This document shows, in pieces, positions 33,001 to 39,865 of a DNA stretch of 39,865 nt (its first letter is position 1; every line of letters starts with the position of its first letter). The stretch comes from Paenalicyclobacillus cellulosilyticus (GTDB lineage: Bacteria; Bacillota; Bacilli; Alicyclobacillales; Alicyclobacillaceae), in NCBI RefSeq assembly GCF_014647315.1, contig NZ_BMOY01000025.1, positions 1 to 39,865 of the forward strand, written 5' to 3'. Made by a program: the position numbers and the translations under genes. The notes below the pieces were generated by a model. The model made no database searches. It was given only the letters and a program-made list of their open reading frames with translations, and had not been told where the DNA came from.

Positions 33001-33556
33001 CCGCTTCATCCACCGCTCCGTCAAGCTGGCGCGGCTCCTGGAAATGGTGGAGGAACTCCGCGAAGAGGGCGACGCCTGCCTCATCTTCACCCAGTTCGTC
33101 GAGGCGGGAAGGATGCTGCAGACGGTCCTTACGGCCCACCTCGGCGAAGAGGTGCTGTTCCTGCACGGCGGCGTGCCGAAACGCGCCCGCGACGAGATGG
33201 TGGCGCGGTTTCAGGCCGGCGCGGCGGGCGTGTTCATTTTGTCGCTGCGCGCAGGCGGGATTGGCCTCAATCTGACCGCCGCCAACCACGTCTTCCACTT
33301 TGACCGCTGGTGGAACCCGGCGGTGGAGGACCAGGCCACCGACAGGGCGTACCGCATCGGCCAGTCCCGCCACGTTCAGGTGCACAAGTTCGTCGCACTG
33401 GGGACGCTGGAGGAACGGATTGACCAGATGTTGGAGGACAAACAGGCTTTGCGCCAGCACATCGCGAGCGCCGGCGAGGCGTGGATCACGGAGTTGTCGA
33501 CGGACGAGTTGCGCGAGCTGTTCGCCCTGCGCCAGGCCTGGGTGGCGGAGGAGTGA
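30086..33556 (+). CDS. ywqA: SNF2-family DNA helicase/translocase, YwqA-like
   Basis: An 1156-residue Swi2/Snf2 ATPase. The N-terminal half is an SNF2-associated region. The motor follows with motif I DDMGLGKT (K680), motif II DEAQ (801-804), LTGTPVENRLTELWSIFQFL, then the second lobe with ILSLRAGGIGLNLTAANHVF (about 1050) and DQATDRAYRIGQSRHV. Three low-complexity Ala/Gly/Asp/Glu-rich stretches interrupt it: near residues 225-300, near 555-612 and, unusually, between motifs I and Ia (about 692-725). Length is longer than the roughly 920 residues typical of YwqA, mostly because of these inserts. The start at 30086 overlaps the SWIM gene stop. It should move along double-stranded DNA and remodel bound protein; its cellular job is unknown. 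Confidence 0.92.
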   Translation: MMLSPAYATTDSRPWQIVLSIAWTGDGLAITGNMPDGTVCDPLALALGLFARHEDSYYGTLCKTVRTPSGWEGVWLSPLDALVYFADPEAYQNPVYTWFWTAPVHELRRAAQWMRETISGGRYVPDFTAWRSGQLRWKPDVADVAASPAGEAAGVVADAGAVHEAGGSARSAAAWAEICAALPFAGDWFDMAVRAWLDAHPERLAAWNEVCARNPWFTRRLESSRRSRRHGAGGTALAAAADAARTARDADATGVVNPGDAMHAASGDEAAGDAAAGNGGRRADAGAVVAAREPAGASDLIQDEEDFLLALGFRTDDAPFVTGLRLMEPRTEDAPWRLEVVLLDKAMAGQGEVAAVEGTGAHAPDAASALSAPAVLAPAVPRAAAPAAWRRWLHRADKAEARIAARFPWLAGEDGRVQNEIDDETAWRFLREAAPALAELQVPVLVPAWWDALQKARPKLVASIQPPASGAPARFSLEQTVAFSWRVALGGVEMTEEEFAALVAHERRLMQFRGRWLALDPALVAKVEQAMRRRAGGMTLRELIALHLTGDLAATAAPGDDAAEAELAAGATAAGATEETSATAEADATAEAGATVAGTTAEVAAHAVPDVAVAVDVSHHPRLAELLRPLADSRAMPLLPVPAGFHGTLRPYQQVGFSWLAFLRQFGLGACLADDMGLGKTVQFIAYLLHLRAEADAHTAADPVATGDLGAASAHAVGDGADHPAPALLVCPTSVIGNWQKELQRFAPGLRVYVHYGPGRAHGEAFAETARAHDLVLTSYTLCHLDRADLGEIDWACVCLDEAQNIKNPHAKQAQAVRRLRAEHRIALTGTPVENRLTELWSIFQFLNPGYLGSLSSFMRRFARPIERDGDREALARLQRLIQPFLLRRTKRDPSIALDLPDKTEHKAFVALSKEQAALYQTVVDEMMRRLDDLDPMERRGLILATLTKLKQVCDHPALFLGDPLPTGRALARFIHRSVKLARLLEMVEELREEGDACLIFTQFVEAGRMLQTVLTAHLGEEVLFLHGGVPKRARDEMVARFQAGAAGVFILSLRAGGIGLNLTAANHVFHFDRWWNPAVEDQATDRAYRIGQSRHVQVHKFVALGTLEERIDQMLEDKQALRQHIASAGEAWITELSTDELRELFALRQAWVAEE

Positions 33557-33560
33557 CGAA

Positions 33561-33580
33561 GGGGGCGGCCCACCGCCCCC
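33561..33580. terminator. Bidirectional hairpin between ywqA-like and chemoreceptor genes
   Basis: GGGGGCGG and CCGCCCCC form a perfect 8-bp GC stem with a 4-base loop in the 35 bases between two convergent genes. There is no long T-run on either side. Position and strength suggest termination of both. Confidence 0.6.
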
Positions 33581-33591
33581 TCCACGCGCCA

Positions 33592-35280
33592 TCAAACTTG
33601 GAACCGTGCCACCAACTCGCGCATCGATCTCGCCATCTCCGACAGTGAGGTGGCGGCGGACGAGATCTCCTGTTGCGACGCCAGCTGTTCTTCCGCGGCC
33701 GCGGCGACGTTCTGCGACTCCGTCACCGCCTCCCGGGAAATCTGCGCCATCGACTCGATGGTGGCAGTAACCTCCTCGACCGCCGCGGAAATTTCTTCGG
33801 TGGCCGCCGACACGTCGAGTACCTGGTCCCGCACGCGGTCCACCGCTTCCCGGATCTGCGCGAACGACGCCCCGGCCTCCTGCACGACGCTGCGCCCGCT
33901 CTCGGCTTCCTCCGACACGCGGCGCATGGCCGTCACGGAATCCTCGGTGTTGCGGCGGATGCCCTCGAGGATGGCCGCAATCTCACTGGTCGCACGCGCC
34001 GACTCCTCCGCGAGCTTGCGCACCTCGTCCGCCACGACGGCGAACCCGCGCCCTTGCTCGCCGGCGCGCGCCGCCTCAATGGCCGCGTTGAGCGCAAGGA
34101 GGTTCGTTTGATCCGCGATGTTCGTGATGGCGGCGACGATGTCGCCGATGCGCTTCGTCTGTTCACTGAGGTCGGCAATCTTGGCCGCGGAATCCGCGAC
34201 CGAAGCGTGGATGACCTCCATCTGCGCCACCGAATTTTCAATGAGCGTCTGACCGTTCGCCGCCGCTTCCGCCATCTCGGTCGACGCCGACGCGACCCGC
34301 GTCGACTTATCGGCGATGCTCTCGATGCTCTTCGCGATGTCCTCCATCGCTTTCGCGCTTTCGTCGGCGCTCGTCTTCTGCCGCTCGGTGCCGGCCGCCA
34401 CGGTCTCAATCGCGCCCGCAATCTGCTGCGACGCCCGCGAATTCTCCTCGACGCTGGCGAACAGCTCTTCCGCCGCAGCCGCCACGCGCTGGGCGTGATC
34501 GGTCAGCGTCGCGACGATGCTGCGCAATTGCTTCACCATGCTGTTGGTGGCGTGCATCAAGTCCGCGATCTCGTCCTTCGACCGCGGCCTAAGCTCGCTC
34601 ACGCGCAGGTTGCCTTCGGCGACGTGGACCGCGACGTCGCGCACCTGGCGCAGGCCGCGGCTGATGATCTCGGAGAGCGCCCACGCCACCGCCGCGCCCA
34701 CGACGATGGCGAGGAGAGAAACCGTGACGACAAATCCGGTCACCTGCGCCGCCGCCGCCCGCGCCGAGGCCGTCGCTTGATGCGTCAGGGTCTGCACCCG
34801 GTTCACCAGCTGGTTCATCTGGTTGAGCGGATTCGTGAAGTCGACTTCCGCCTGCGCCAAGGCCTGCCCCGCGCTCGCGCTGTCCTTCGCGCCGAGGACG
34901 AGCTTGACGTCGTTCACGTACGCCTGCCAATCCGAAGCGAACGTCGCGTAAATCTGCTTGGAAGCGGTGTTAAGCAACGCGGACAAAGCCTGCGCATTCT
35001 TTTGTTCCACGGCCATCGCCGCGTCGATCTCGCTCTGCAGCGCCTGCCGCTGCGTCGAGTCGGTGGTCGTGGCGTATTTATGGACGAGATCGTCCACATT
35101 CCAGACGGCGCTCGTCATGTTCTGGATGTAGGTGAGGCGCGGCAGGTACTTCTGATCGATGTTCGCCACCTGCGCCGCGATGCCGTGGAGTTTCACCAAC
35201 GCGACCACGTCCACCGCCACGAGCAAGGCCAATACCACCATAAAGCCGGTTAACAGCTTTTGCCGAATCGTCCACTTCAT
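33592..35280 (-). CDS. Methyl-accepting chemotaxis protein
   Basis: A 562-residue chemoreceptor. It has TM1 at about 8-30 ([20 protein letters not shown]), a four-helix-bundle ligand domain to about 180, TM2 (about 183-205), a HAMP domain and a long cytoplasmic coiled coil with the signalling tip [20 protein letters not shown] followed by [18 protein letters not shown]. Many Ala-Glu-Glu repeats near the C-terminus are likely methylation sites. There is no CheB/CheR docking pentapeptide at the C-terminus. The extracellular domain has no identifiable ligand. It is located downstream of fliD, 78 bases away, on the same strand, so it may belong to a motility transcription unit. Confidence 0.93.
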   Translation of the reverse strand: MKWTIRQKLLTGFMVVLALLVAVDVVALVKLHGIAAQVANIDQKYLPRLTYIQNMTSAVWNVDDLVHKYATTTDSTQRQALQSEIDAAMAVEQKNAQALSALLNTASKQIYATFASDWQAYVNDVKLVLGAKDSASAGQALAQAEVDFTNPLNQMNQLVNRVQTLTHQATASARAAAAQVTGFVVTVSLLAIVVGAAVAWALSEIISRGLRQVRDVAVHVAEGNLRVSELRPRSKDEIADLMHATNSMVKQLRSIVATLTDHAQRVAAAAEELFASVEENSRASQQIAGAIETVAAGTERQKTSADESAKAMEDIAKSIESIADKSTRVASASTEMAEAAANGQTLIENSVAQMEVIHASVADSAAKIADLSEQTKRIGDIVAAITNIADQTNLLALNAAIEAARAGEQGRGFAVVADEVRKLAEESARATSEIAAILEGIRRNTEDSVTAMRRVSEEAESGRSVVQEAGASFAQIREAVDRVRDQVLDVSAATEEISAAVEEVTATIESMAQISREAVTESQNVAAAAEEQLASQQEISSAATSLSEMARSMRELVARFQV

Positions 35281-35358
35281 CGTCCTTCTACGCTGCCCGC
35301 CTTTCCTGAGTCTGTCCGCCCCTGCTGTGCCGGCCAGGCATCCAAGCGCGATACGGCA

Positions 35359-37434
35359 TCAACCGCCGGACGATCCGCCGCCACCCACCAGCCCGGCGAG
35401 GAATCCGGATTGGGTGCTCAGTTGCGCCAACACCTGTTCCATCTGCGCAAACTCGTTCTGGTAGCGCTGGCGCAGGTCGTTGATCTGCTGCTGCATGTCC
35501 TGCGCCTGTGTGTCCATGCCGTAAATCTGCTGGCCGAGGAAGCTGACGTCGAGGGCGTCCGTACCGAAGAGCTGGTTGAAGTCGGCATTCGGGTCGATGA
35601 GCGTATAGGGCAACAACCCGGCGATGCCCGCACTCGCGCCGCTCGACAGCGTCATGGTGATCTCGCTGTTGATGTTCGGGTTCGATCCCGCCTCCTGCGT
35701 CAGCTGCTGGATCTGGTTCTGCAGGTCGTTGTACAGCTGCACCGCGATGCCGGTGCTCATGTTGGCCTGGTTGGACGGCAGGCTCGGATTGTTCGTGAAG
35801 AGCCGCATCACCGCCTGCGGGTCCGCCTGGATGGCGGCGCGCAACTGGTCGGTGTTGATTTGGAGCAGCCCGTACGTGTTCCACCCGGTCGTCGTCACGC
35901 CCGGCGCGATGGCGCCCGACGCAGGACCGGTGAGCGGATCGATGGGCGTGATGCCGATGGACGCGAGCGTATTGAACGTGACCTGCTGCCCGTTCAACAT
36001 GGACGGCGTCTGGTTCTGCAGTTGCAGCTGCATGTCGTTCTCGAGCGTGTTCATGATGCTGCCGAGCAGCGGATCGTTGGCCAGCATGCCGCTCTGCGCC
36101 TTTTGGTACCACTTCTGGATTTGGTCCTGCGTCATCTGCGACGCCTGCTGCACCGTCAGGGGCTGGTAGTCATAGCTTCGTTGCTCGTTGTACAAAACCT
36201 GCATCAGTTGCAACGTCTGGTTGTACTGTTGAACGAAGTTGGTGATGGTCTTAACAATGCTATCCACGTCGGTGCCGACGGTGATGCTGACCGGCGCGGA
36301 CGTGACGCTGTTCAGTTGGAACGTGATGCCGTTGAACGACGCCTGGTTGGTCGGGCTCGACGTGGTGTAGCCGTTGACGGTGTAGACGGCGTCTTGGGCG
36401 ACTTGTTGCGCGACAGTTCCAGAATACACCGTATTCAATCCAAGGATGTTTCCCGAATCCGACTCCCTGACGCTGATGGGCGACAAGAGTTCGTAAGTGA
36501 CATTTTGCGTGTTGTCCGTGAACGTAGGTAACAATTGCAGCTGACCGTTGACGTTTTTCGCCGTCACGCCGGTCTTGTTACTTGATTGATTGATGATACC
36601 GACGATGTCATCTAAGGTCAGTTGGTTCTGTGCACCGTTCAATTGAATCTGCTGCCCATTGATCTCGATGGTGATGTTGCTTGTCAAATAGCCGTTGGTT
36701 AGCGCGGGTGTGGTCGTAATGGACTTCGCCTGTGTAATGTTGAAGCCCTGTACATTTGCAAGGAACGCCGCAGTTGTGCTATCCACTTGTATTTTGGCAC
36801 CGCTGCCTGTGTGGGTCGTCTGCAGAACCACATATCCCGAGGCAGGATCGTAATACGCGGATACACCCGTCTGCGTGTTGCTCGTGATTGCAGAGAGCAC
36901 GGTTTGCAGCGTGTCGGTTGGTTGGAACGTGAGTGATTGGCCGTTGATGTTTAAGGTAATCTGCGTGCCGCCAGTAAGATCTCTCACTTGGATTTGACCT
37001 GGCGGTTTCGCCAACGGACTCGACGAAACTACTGTTGCCCCCTGCGCCAATTGTTGGACGCTTACATTGAAGGTACCTGCTGGAGCCAGGGTGGAGGCAG
37101 TGGCGTTGACCGCACTCGGATTGGACGAGGTCACGGAATGCACCATGAACGTGGATTGTAACTGCAAATTCTGGACCGTGTTTTGCAAGTTCTGCAGCGC
37201 GGCATTGACTTGCTGATAGCGCATCTCCTGCCATTGCAAGATCTGGCGCTGTTGCAGGAGTTGTACAAGAGGCACTTGGGCAGCTTGCACCATGGCCTGG
37301 ACCATGGCGTCGGTGTTGATGCCAGACGCCAGGCCGGACAGCCCGGAACCTGGTGTATACGTCAGTTGGTTTACCCCACCTGCGGAACTTCCGCTTGTCG
37401 GGTAAGCCCCTGACAGAGAACCGATGTACGTCAT
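35359..37434 (-). CDS. fliD: Flagellar hook-associated protein 2, filament cap
   Basis: A 691-residue FliD. The N-terminal region has GLASGINTDAMVQAMVQAAQ, typical of FliD_N, and the C-terminal coiled coil (about 640-680) has QQINDLRQRYQNEFAQMEQV. The protein is clearly longer than the roughly 470-500 residues of E. coli or B. subtilis FliD; the extra length lies in the middle, beta-rich domains exposed on the cap. It forms the cap that folds flagellin at the filament tip and is exported by the flagellar type III system without a cleaved signal. The ATG at 37434 follows GGAGAG. It is downstream of the flagellin gene, separated by a terminator, and upstream of the chemoreceptor. Confidence 0.93.
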   Translation of the reverse strand: MTYIGSLSGAYPTSGSSAGGVNQLTYTPGSGLSGLASGINTDAMVQAMVQAAQVPLVQLLQQRQILQWQEMRYQQVNAALQNLQNTVQNLQLQSTFMVHSVTSSNPSAVNATASTLAPAGTFNVSVQQLAQGATVVSSSPLAKPPGQIQVRDLTGGTQITLNINGQSLTFQPTDTLQTVLSAITSNTQTGVSAYYDPASGYVVLQTTHTGSGAKIQVDSTTAAFLANVQGFNITQAKSITTTPALTNGYLTSNITIEINGQQIQLNGAQNQLTLDDIVGIINQSSNKTGVTAKNVNGQLQLLPTFTDNTQNVTYELLSPISVRESDSGNILGLNTVYSGTVAQQVAQDAVYTVNGYTTSSPTNQASFNGITFQLNSVTSAPVSITVGTDVDSIVKTITNFVQQYNQTLQLMQVLYNEQRSYDYQPLTVQQASQMTQDQIQKWYQKAQSGMLANDPLLGSIMNTLENDMQLQLQNQTPSMLNGQQVTFNTLASIGITPIDPLTGPASGAIAPGVTTTGWNTYGLLQINTDQLRAAIQADPQAVMRLFTNNPSLPSNQANMSTGIAVQLYNDLQNQIQQLTQEAGSNPNINSEITMTLSSGASAGIAGLLPYTLIDPNADFNQLFGTDALDVSFLGQQIYGMDTQAQDMQQQINDLRQRYQNEFAQMEQVLAQLSTQSGFLAGLVGGGGSSGG

Positions 37435-37551
37435 GGCAGATCACTCTCCTGATTTTTGATGAAGTTCTAATAAAATTCAGTTTCAAATTGATTACTTTCA
37501 GATGTCGTTAAAACGGGCCCACGGACAAATCGCATGTGAACAATCAAGGAA

Positions 37552-37580
37552 GGAAGACCGGCCACCATGACCGGTCTTCC
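37552..37580 (-). terminator. Rho-independent terminator of the flagellin gene
   Basis: GGAAGACCGG and CCGGTCTTCC form a perfect 10-bp stem with a 9-base loop, 20 bases after the flagellin stop. On the transcribed strand it is followed by TTCCTTGATTGTT. It lets flagellin be expressed far above the downstream fliD. Confidence 0.75.
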
Positions 37581-37599
37581 ACTTTCTCCCCAAAGGATT

Positions 37600-38757
37600 T
37601 CAGCCGAGTAATTTGAGTACCAACTGCGGCTGCTGATTCGCTTGCGCCAGCATCGAGATGGCCGCTTGCTGGAGGACGTTGTCCTTCGTGAACTCGGCCA
37701 TCGCAGACGCCATATTGGTGTCAGTGATTCCTGATTCAGCGGACGTAAGGTTCTGTGCGGCAGCTTCCAGATTATTGATAGTGTGCTCCAAGCGGTTCTG
37801 GTATGCACCTAGCTGAGCACGTTGATCAGAGACTTGCCTTATCGCTTGGTCAATTGCTGCAACATTTTCGTCGAAACTTGCCGTTGTCACATTTACCTTG
37901 CTAAGGTCGGTTACTGTCGTGTTACTCGTGCCGGTTCCCAGTGCCGATGATCTCATGTCAGCTATGCTGATGTCCAGAGTGGTGTTGCCGTTAGGACCAA
38001 TCTGAAAACTTAGGGTGTTACCGGTCGTCGTGATGTTCTGACCGTCAAGAGAGTTTGTTCCGTCATACTTTGTTAGGTCCACGTTTGCGCCAAATATAAG
38101 TGTCAGACCTACCTTGTCAAAATTGAGAACAGTTCCCGCTTTCACATTTGTTGGATCTTGACTCAGGGTTTGCGACGTGGTTCCATCCGAAACCGTAATC
38201 GTTTTATTCGTTGTGTCCAGCGTGAACGAGAGAGTCGTCCCACTCTTCACCCCCGACACATCCGCAGTGATTCCTGCAGCTGTCAAAGCGGCAATTGTAA
38301 CTGTCCCGTCTGCCGCCTTTACCCCCAAGCTACCATCCAACAGGTTTTTCGTGTTAAACTGAGTTTTGTTACCGATTCGATCAATCTCCGCCTGAAGCTG
38401 GCTGATCTCCTCTTGGATGGCTTTCAGATCGTCAGATGTATTGGTTCCGTTATTTGCCTGCACGACCAATTGGCGCATACGCTGCAGAATACTTTGGGTT
38501 TCATTCAGCGCGCCTTCCGCCGTCTGAATCAGCGAGATGCCATCTTGCGCATTCCGTGACGCCTGATTGAGTCCGTTGATTTGTGCCTGCATCTTTTGCG
38601 ATATGGCAAGACCGGCTGCGTCGTCCGCCGCACTGTTAATGCGTTTACCCGTGGACAACTGCTGCAGCACTTGTTGCAAGCTGTTCTGGTTCTGATTCAA
38701 CGCCGCCAACGCGTTCATCGAACCAAGGTTGTGGTTGATGATGAGTCCGAAGCTCAC
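37600..38757 (-). CDS. hag: Flagellin
   Basis: A 385-residue flagellin. The N-terminal D0/D1 region has INHNLGSMNALAALNQNQNS, QQLSTGKRINSAADDAAGLA and NAQDGISLIQTAEGALNE. The C-terminal D1/D0 region has AQLGAYQNRLEHTINNLEAA and ends QQPQLVLKLLG. Residues about 150-290 form a Thr/Asn/Gly-rich variable domain, the surface part of the filament. I choose the GTG at 38757 (MSFGLIINHNLGS), since flagellins start with a short leader before the INHN motif and GGGAGG lies nine bases upstream; the ATG at 38778 contains that ribosome binding site. A sigma-D-like promoter lies about 85 bases upstream and a terminator directly downstream, so it is a single-gene unit. Confidence 0.95.
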   Translation of the reverse strand: MSFGLIINHNLGSMNALAALNQNQNSLQQVLQQLSTGKRINSAADDAAGLAISQKMQAQINGLNQASRNAQDGISLIQTAEGALNETQSILQRMRQLVVQANNGTNTSDDLKAIQEEISQLQAEIDRIGNKTQFNTKNLLDGSLGVKAADGTVTIAALTAAGITADVSGVKSGTTLSFTLDTTNKTITVSDGTTSQTLSQDPTNVKAGTVLNFDKVGLTLIFGANVDLTKYDGTNSLDGQNITTTGNTLSFQIGPNGNTTLDISIADMRSSALGTGTSNTTVTDLSKVNVTTASFDENVAAIDQAIRQVSDQRAQLGAYQNRLEHTINNLEAAAQNLTSAESGITDTNMASAMAEFTKDNVLQQAAISMLAQANQQPQLVLKLLG

Positions 38758-38841
38758 GCCTGTTACCCTCCCGTTCAAACATATTTCCCTCTTGTTCGAG
38801 GGCCGGATCGATACTTAGCCCTTTCGACCCGTTCACTTGTT

Positions 38842-38868
38842 ATATCGGTATGGGTGCAGTAAAACTTG
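38842..38868 (-). promoter_or_regulatory. Sigma-D (sigma-28) type promoter for flagellin
   Basis: On the minus strand CAAGTTTT, an 11-base spacer and ACCGATAT resemble the sigma-28 pattern TAAAGTTT-N11-GCCGATAA (5 of 8 and 6 of 8 matches). It lies about 85 bases before the flagellin GTG. This fits late flagellar control. Confidence 0.65.
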
Positions 38869-38958
38869 CATGGGCGCGGCTGGATAGCCGTCAGGCCAAT
38901 ATCGTCAATATCCATAAACCTGCGCAACGTCGTAGACTTAACGCAGGGATGCACACCA

Positions 38959-39865
38959 TCACTGTCCCTGCGGGTCCACCATAAAGGTGAACTTTATCTC
39001 CTGCGGGTCTGCCCAGCCGCCGGATGCGTACTGCACCGTGTTTGGCTGGACATCCAGCGTATACACGACGCCTTTTTGGAGCGACCAGGACAACACGAAC
39101 AAACCGGAGTTGTCCAACTCACCTATCTGTATGGAATGGATAGGGACTTGGTTTCCTTGTGGGTCGGTGATGGTGATGCCCGCCGTGCTCGCAGGAAGCT
39201 GGATGGCCTTATCGAACTTCACCTCTGCGCCTGGGAACCGAAAGATTTTTTGGGCTATCCCGCCTTTGCCATCGAACGCGCCCTTCATCCAGGAATACCA
39301 TCCGTTCTCGACCTGCCGGAATGGCAATGCGAGTTCAGACTGCACGATGTTCTGCAGATTCCGGTCGTCGGAGTACATCGCATAGCAGATCTCGCGGGCC
39401 TTCTCCGGGCCGTAGGTCTCCCAGATGTAGGTGTAGAGGCTCCCGAGCTGATCGTAATGTGGGAACCATTGGTCCGGCGTCATGTTCGAGAAATTGTCTT
39501 TGTCATACAGGCTCCAGTCGACGCCAGAGTCGTCTGCGGCGTCAAATAAACTGGCAATCGACGAATAATACACCGCCATACCCTGCGGTCCGATGTAGTT
39601 TGGCGCGAACAACAGCGGCGTCAGGTGACCGGAGCATTCCTGGTTGTCCAAATCAGCGTTGGTCTGATTGATGATGTTGCTCTGCGTAAATGTGGTCACA
39701 TGGCCGTATACCTTCATGAGCTCGTACGTCGCGGCGTCGTGGTTGAACTCATGTGCTACGGTACCGACGATCATATTTGGTTCTGTGGCCCCGCCGTAAG
39801 CGTCAAATCCCGCCCACCTTGCATTCCCTCCACGGCTCCCCCAAACTCATGCATGACGAACAACC
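38959..39865 (-). CDS. Putative secreted HExxH metallopeptidase, 5' end beyond window
   Basis: The minus-strand frame ending at 38959 contains MIVGTVAHEFNHDAATYELM near its visible start; HEFNH is the zinc-binding HExxH motif. The context (helix with VGT-AHEF-H, then LYTYIWETYGPEKAREICYA about 110 residues later) resembles the M30/peptidase MA-like group. The C-terminal 100 residues look like a beta-sandwich (IQLPASTAGITITDPQGNQV, IQIGELDNSGLFVLSWSLQK), common in secreted hydrolases. The frame is open to the right edge, so the N-terminus and signal peptide are not seen. The 80 bases nearest the edge give an odd, Cys-rich sequence in this frame, so a frame change there is possible. Exact family uncertain. 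Confidence 0.6.

Noticed and set aside
33673..36531. Large plus-strand frames opposite the chemoreceptor and FliD genes
   Set aside because: Same antisense pattern; their composition (Arg, His, Leu, Val) is typical of shadows of Ala/Thr-rich genes.

Overview
The window looks like a chromosomal segment of a moderately GC-rich, flagellated, spore-former-type Bacillota, most likely Alicyclobacillaceae or a near relative. This is inferred from strong GGAGG ribosome binding sites, frequent GTG/TTG starts, two CUT1 sugar ABC transporters without their own ATPase, a ywqB/ywqA-type SWIM-SNF2 pair and Gram-positive flagellin/FliD genes. No rRNA, tRNA or CRISPR array was found.

Layout. (1) 1-1166: the start of a secreted protein running off the left edge. 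(2) 1430-3238: a two-gene unit of an ABC/OLD-like ATPase and a PIN-like nuclease; the nuclease is broken by what looks like one extra base in a run of three. (3) 3351-4505: a defective IS256-family element with an 8-bp target duplication. (4) 4598-17372: a sugar or sugar-acid catabolic locus. A LacI-family regulator (+) faces a ten-gene minus-strand array: binding protein, two permeases, RraA-like, HIBADH-like, RraA-like, Ldh2-like, iron ADH, ALDH, RpiB/LacAB-like isomerase. A good sigma-A promoter and a palindromic operator precede the binding-protein gene. Upstream lie a methyltransferase remnant and an SDR dehydrogenase. (5) 17575-18232: a small protein plus a retropepsin-like protease, then a beta-propeller gene fragment. 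(6) 18728-27321: a second carbohydrate locus: GH2 glycosidase, two permeases, binding protein, a regulator fusing an ArsR-type HTH to a large C-terminal domain, and a GH172 (DUF2961) enzyme. (7) 27322-28373: about 1 kb with only weak small-ORF candidates. (8) 28374-33556: SWIM protein and SNF2 helicase. (9) 33592-38868: a chemoreceptor, FliD and flagellin, with a sigma-D-like promoter before flagellin. (10) 38959 to the right edge: C-terminal part of a putative HExxH metallopeptidase.

How the genes may work together. Locus 4 seems to import a small carbohydrate and process it through isomerisation, NAD(P)-linked oxidations and two RraA-type aldolase or decarboxylase steps. Its exact substrate cannot be read from sequence. 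Locus 6 pairs a transporter with two glycosidases, one from a furanosidase-rich family, suggesting import and cleavage of a short glycan. Both transporters probably borrow a shared MsmX-type ATPase encoded elsewhere. The best candidates for undescribed biology are the ATPase/PIN unit, the double-RraA pathway and the GH172/GH2 locus with its HTH-fused regulator.
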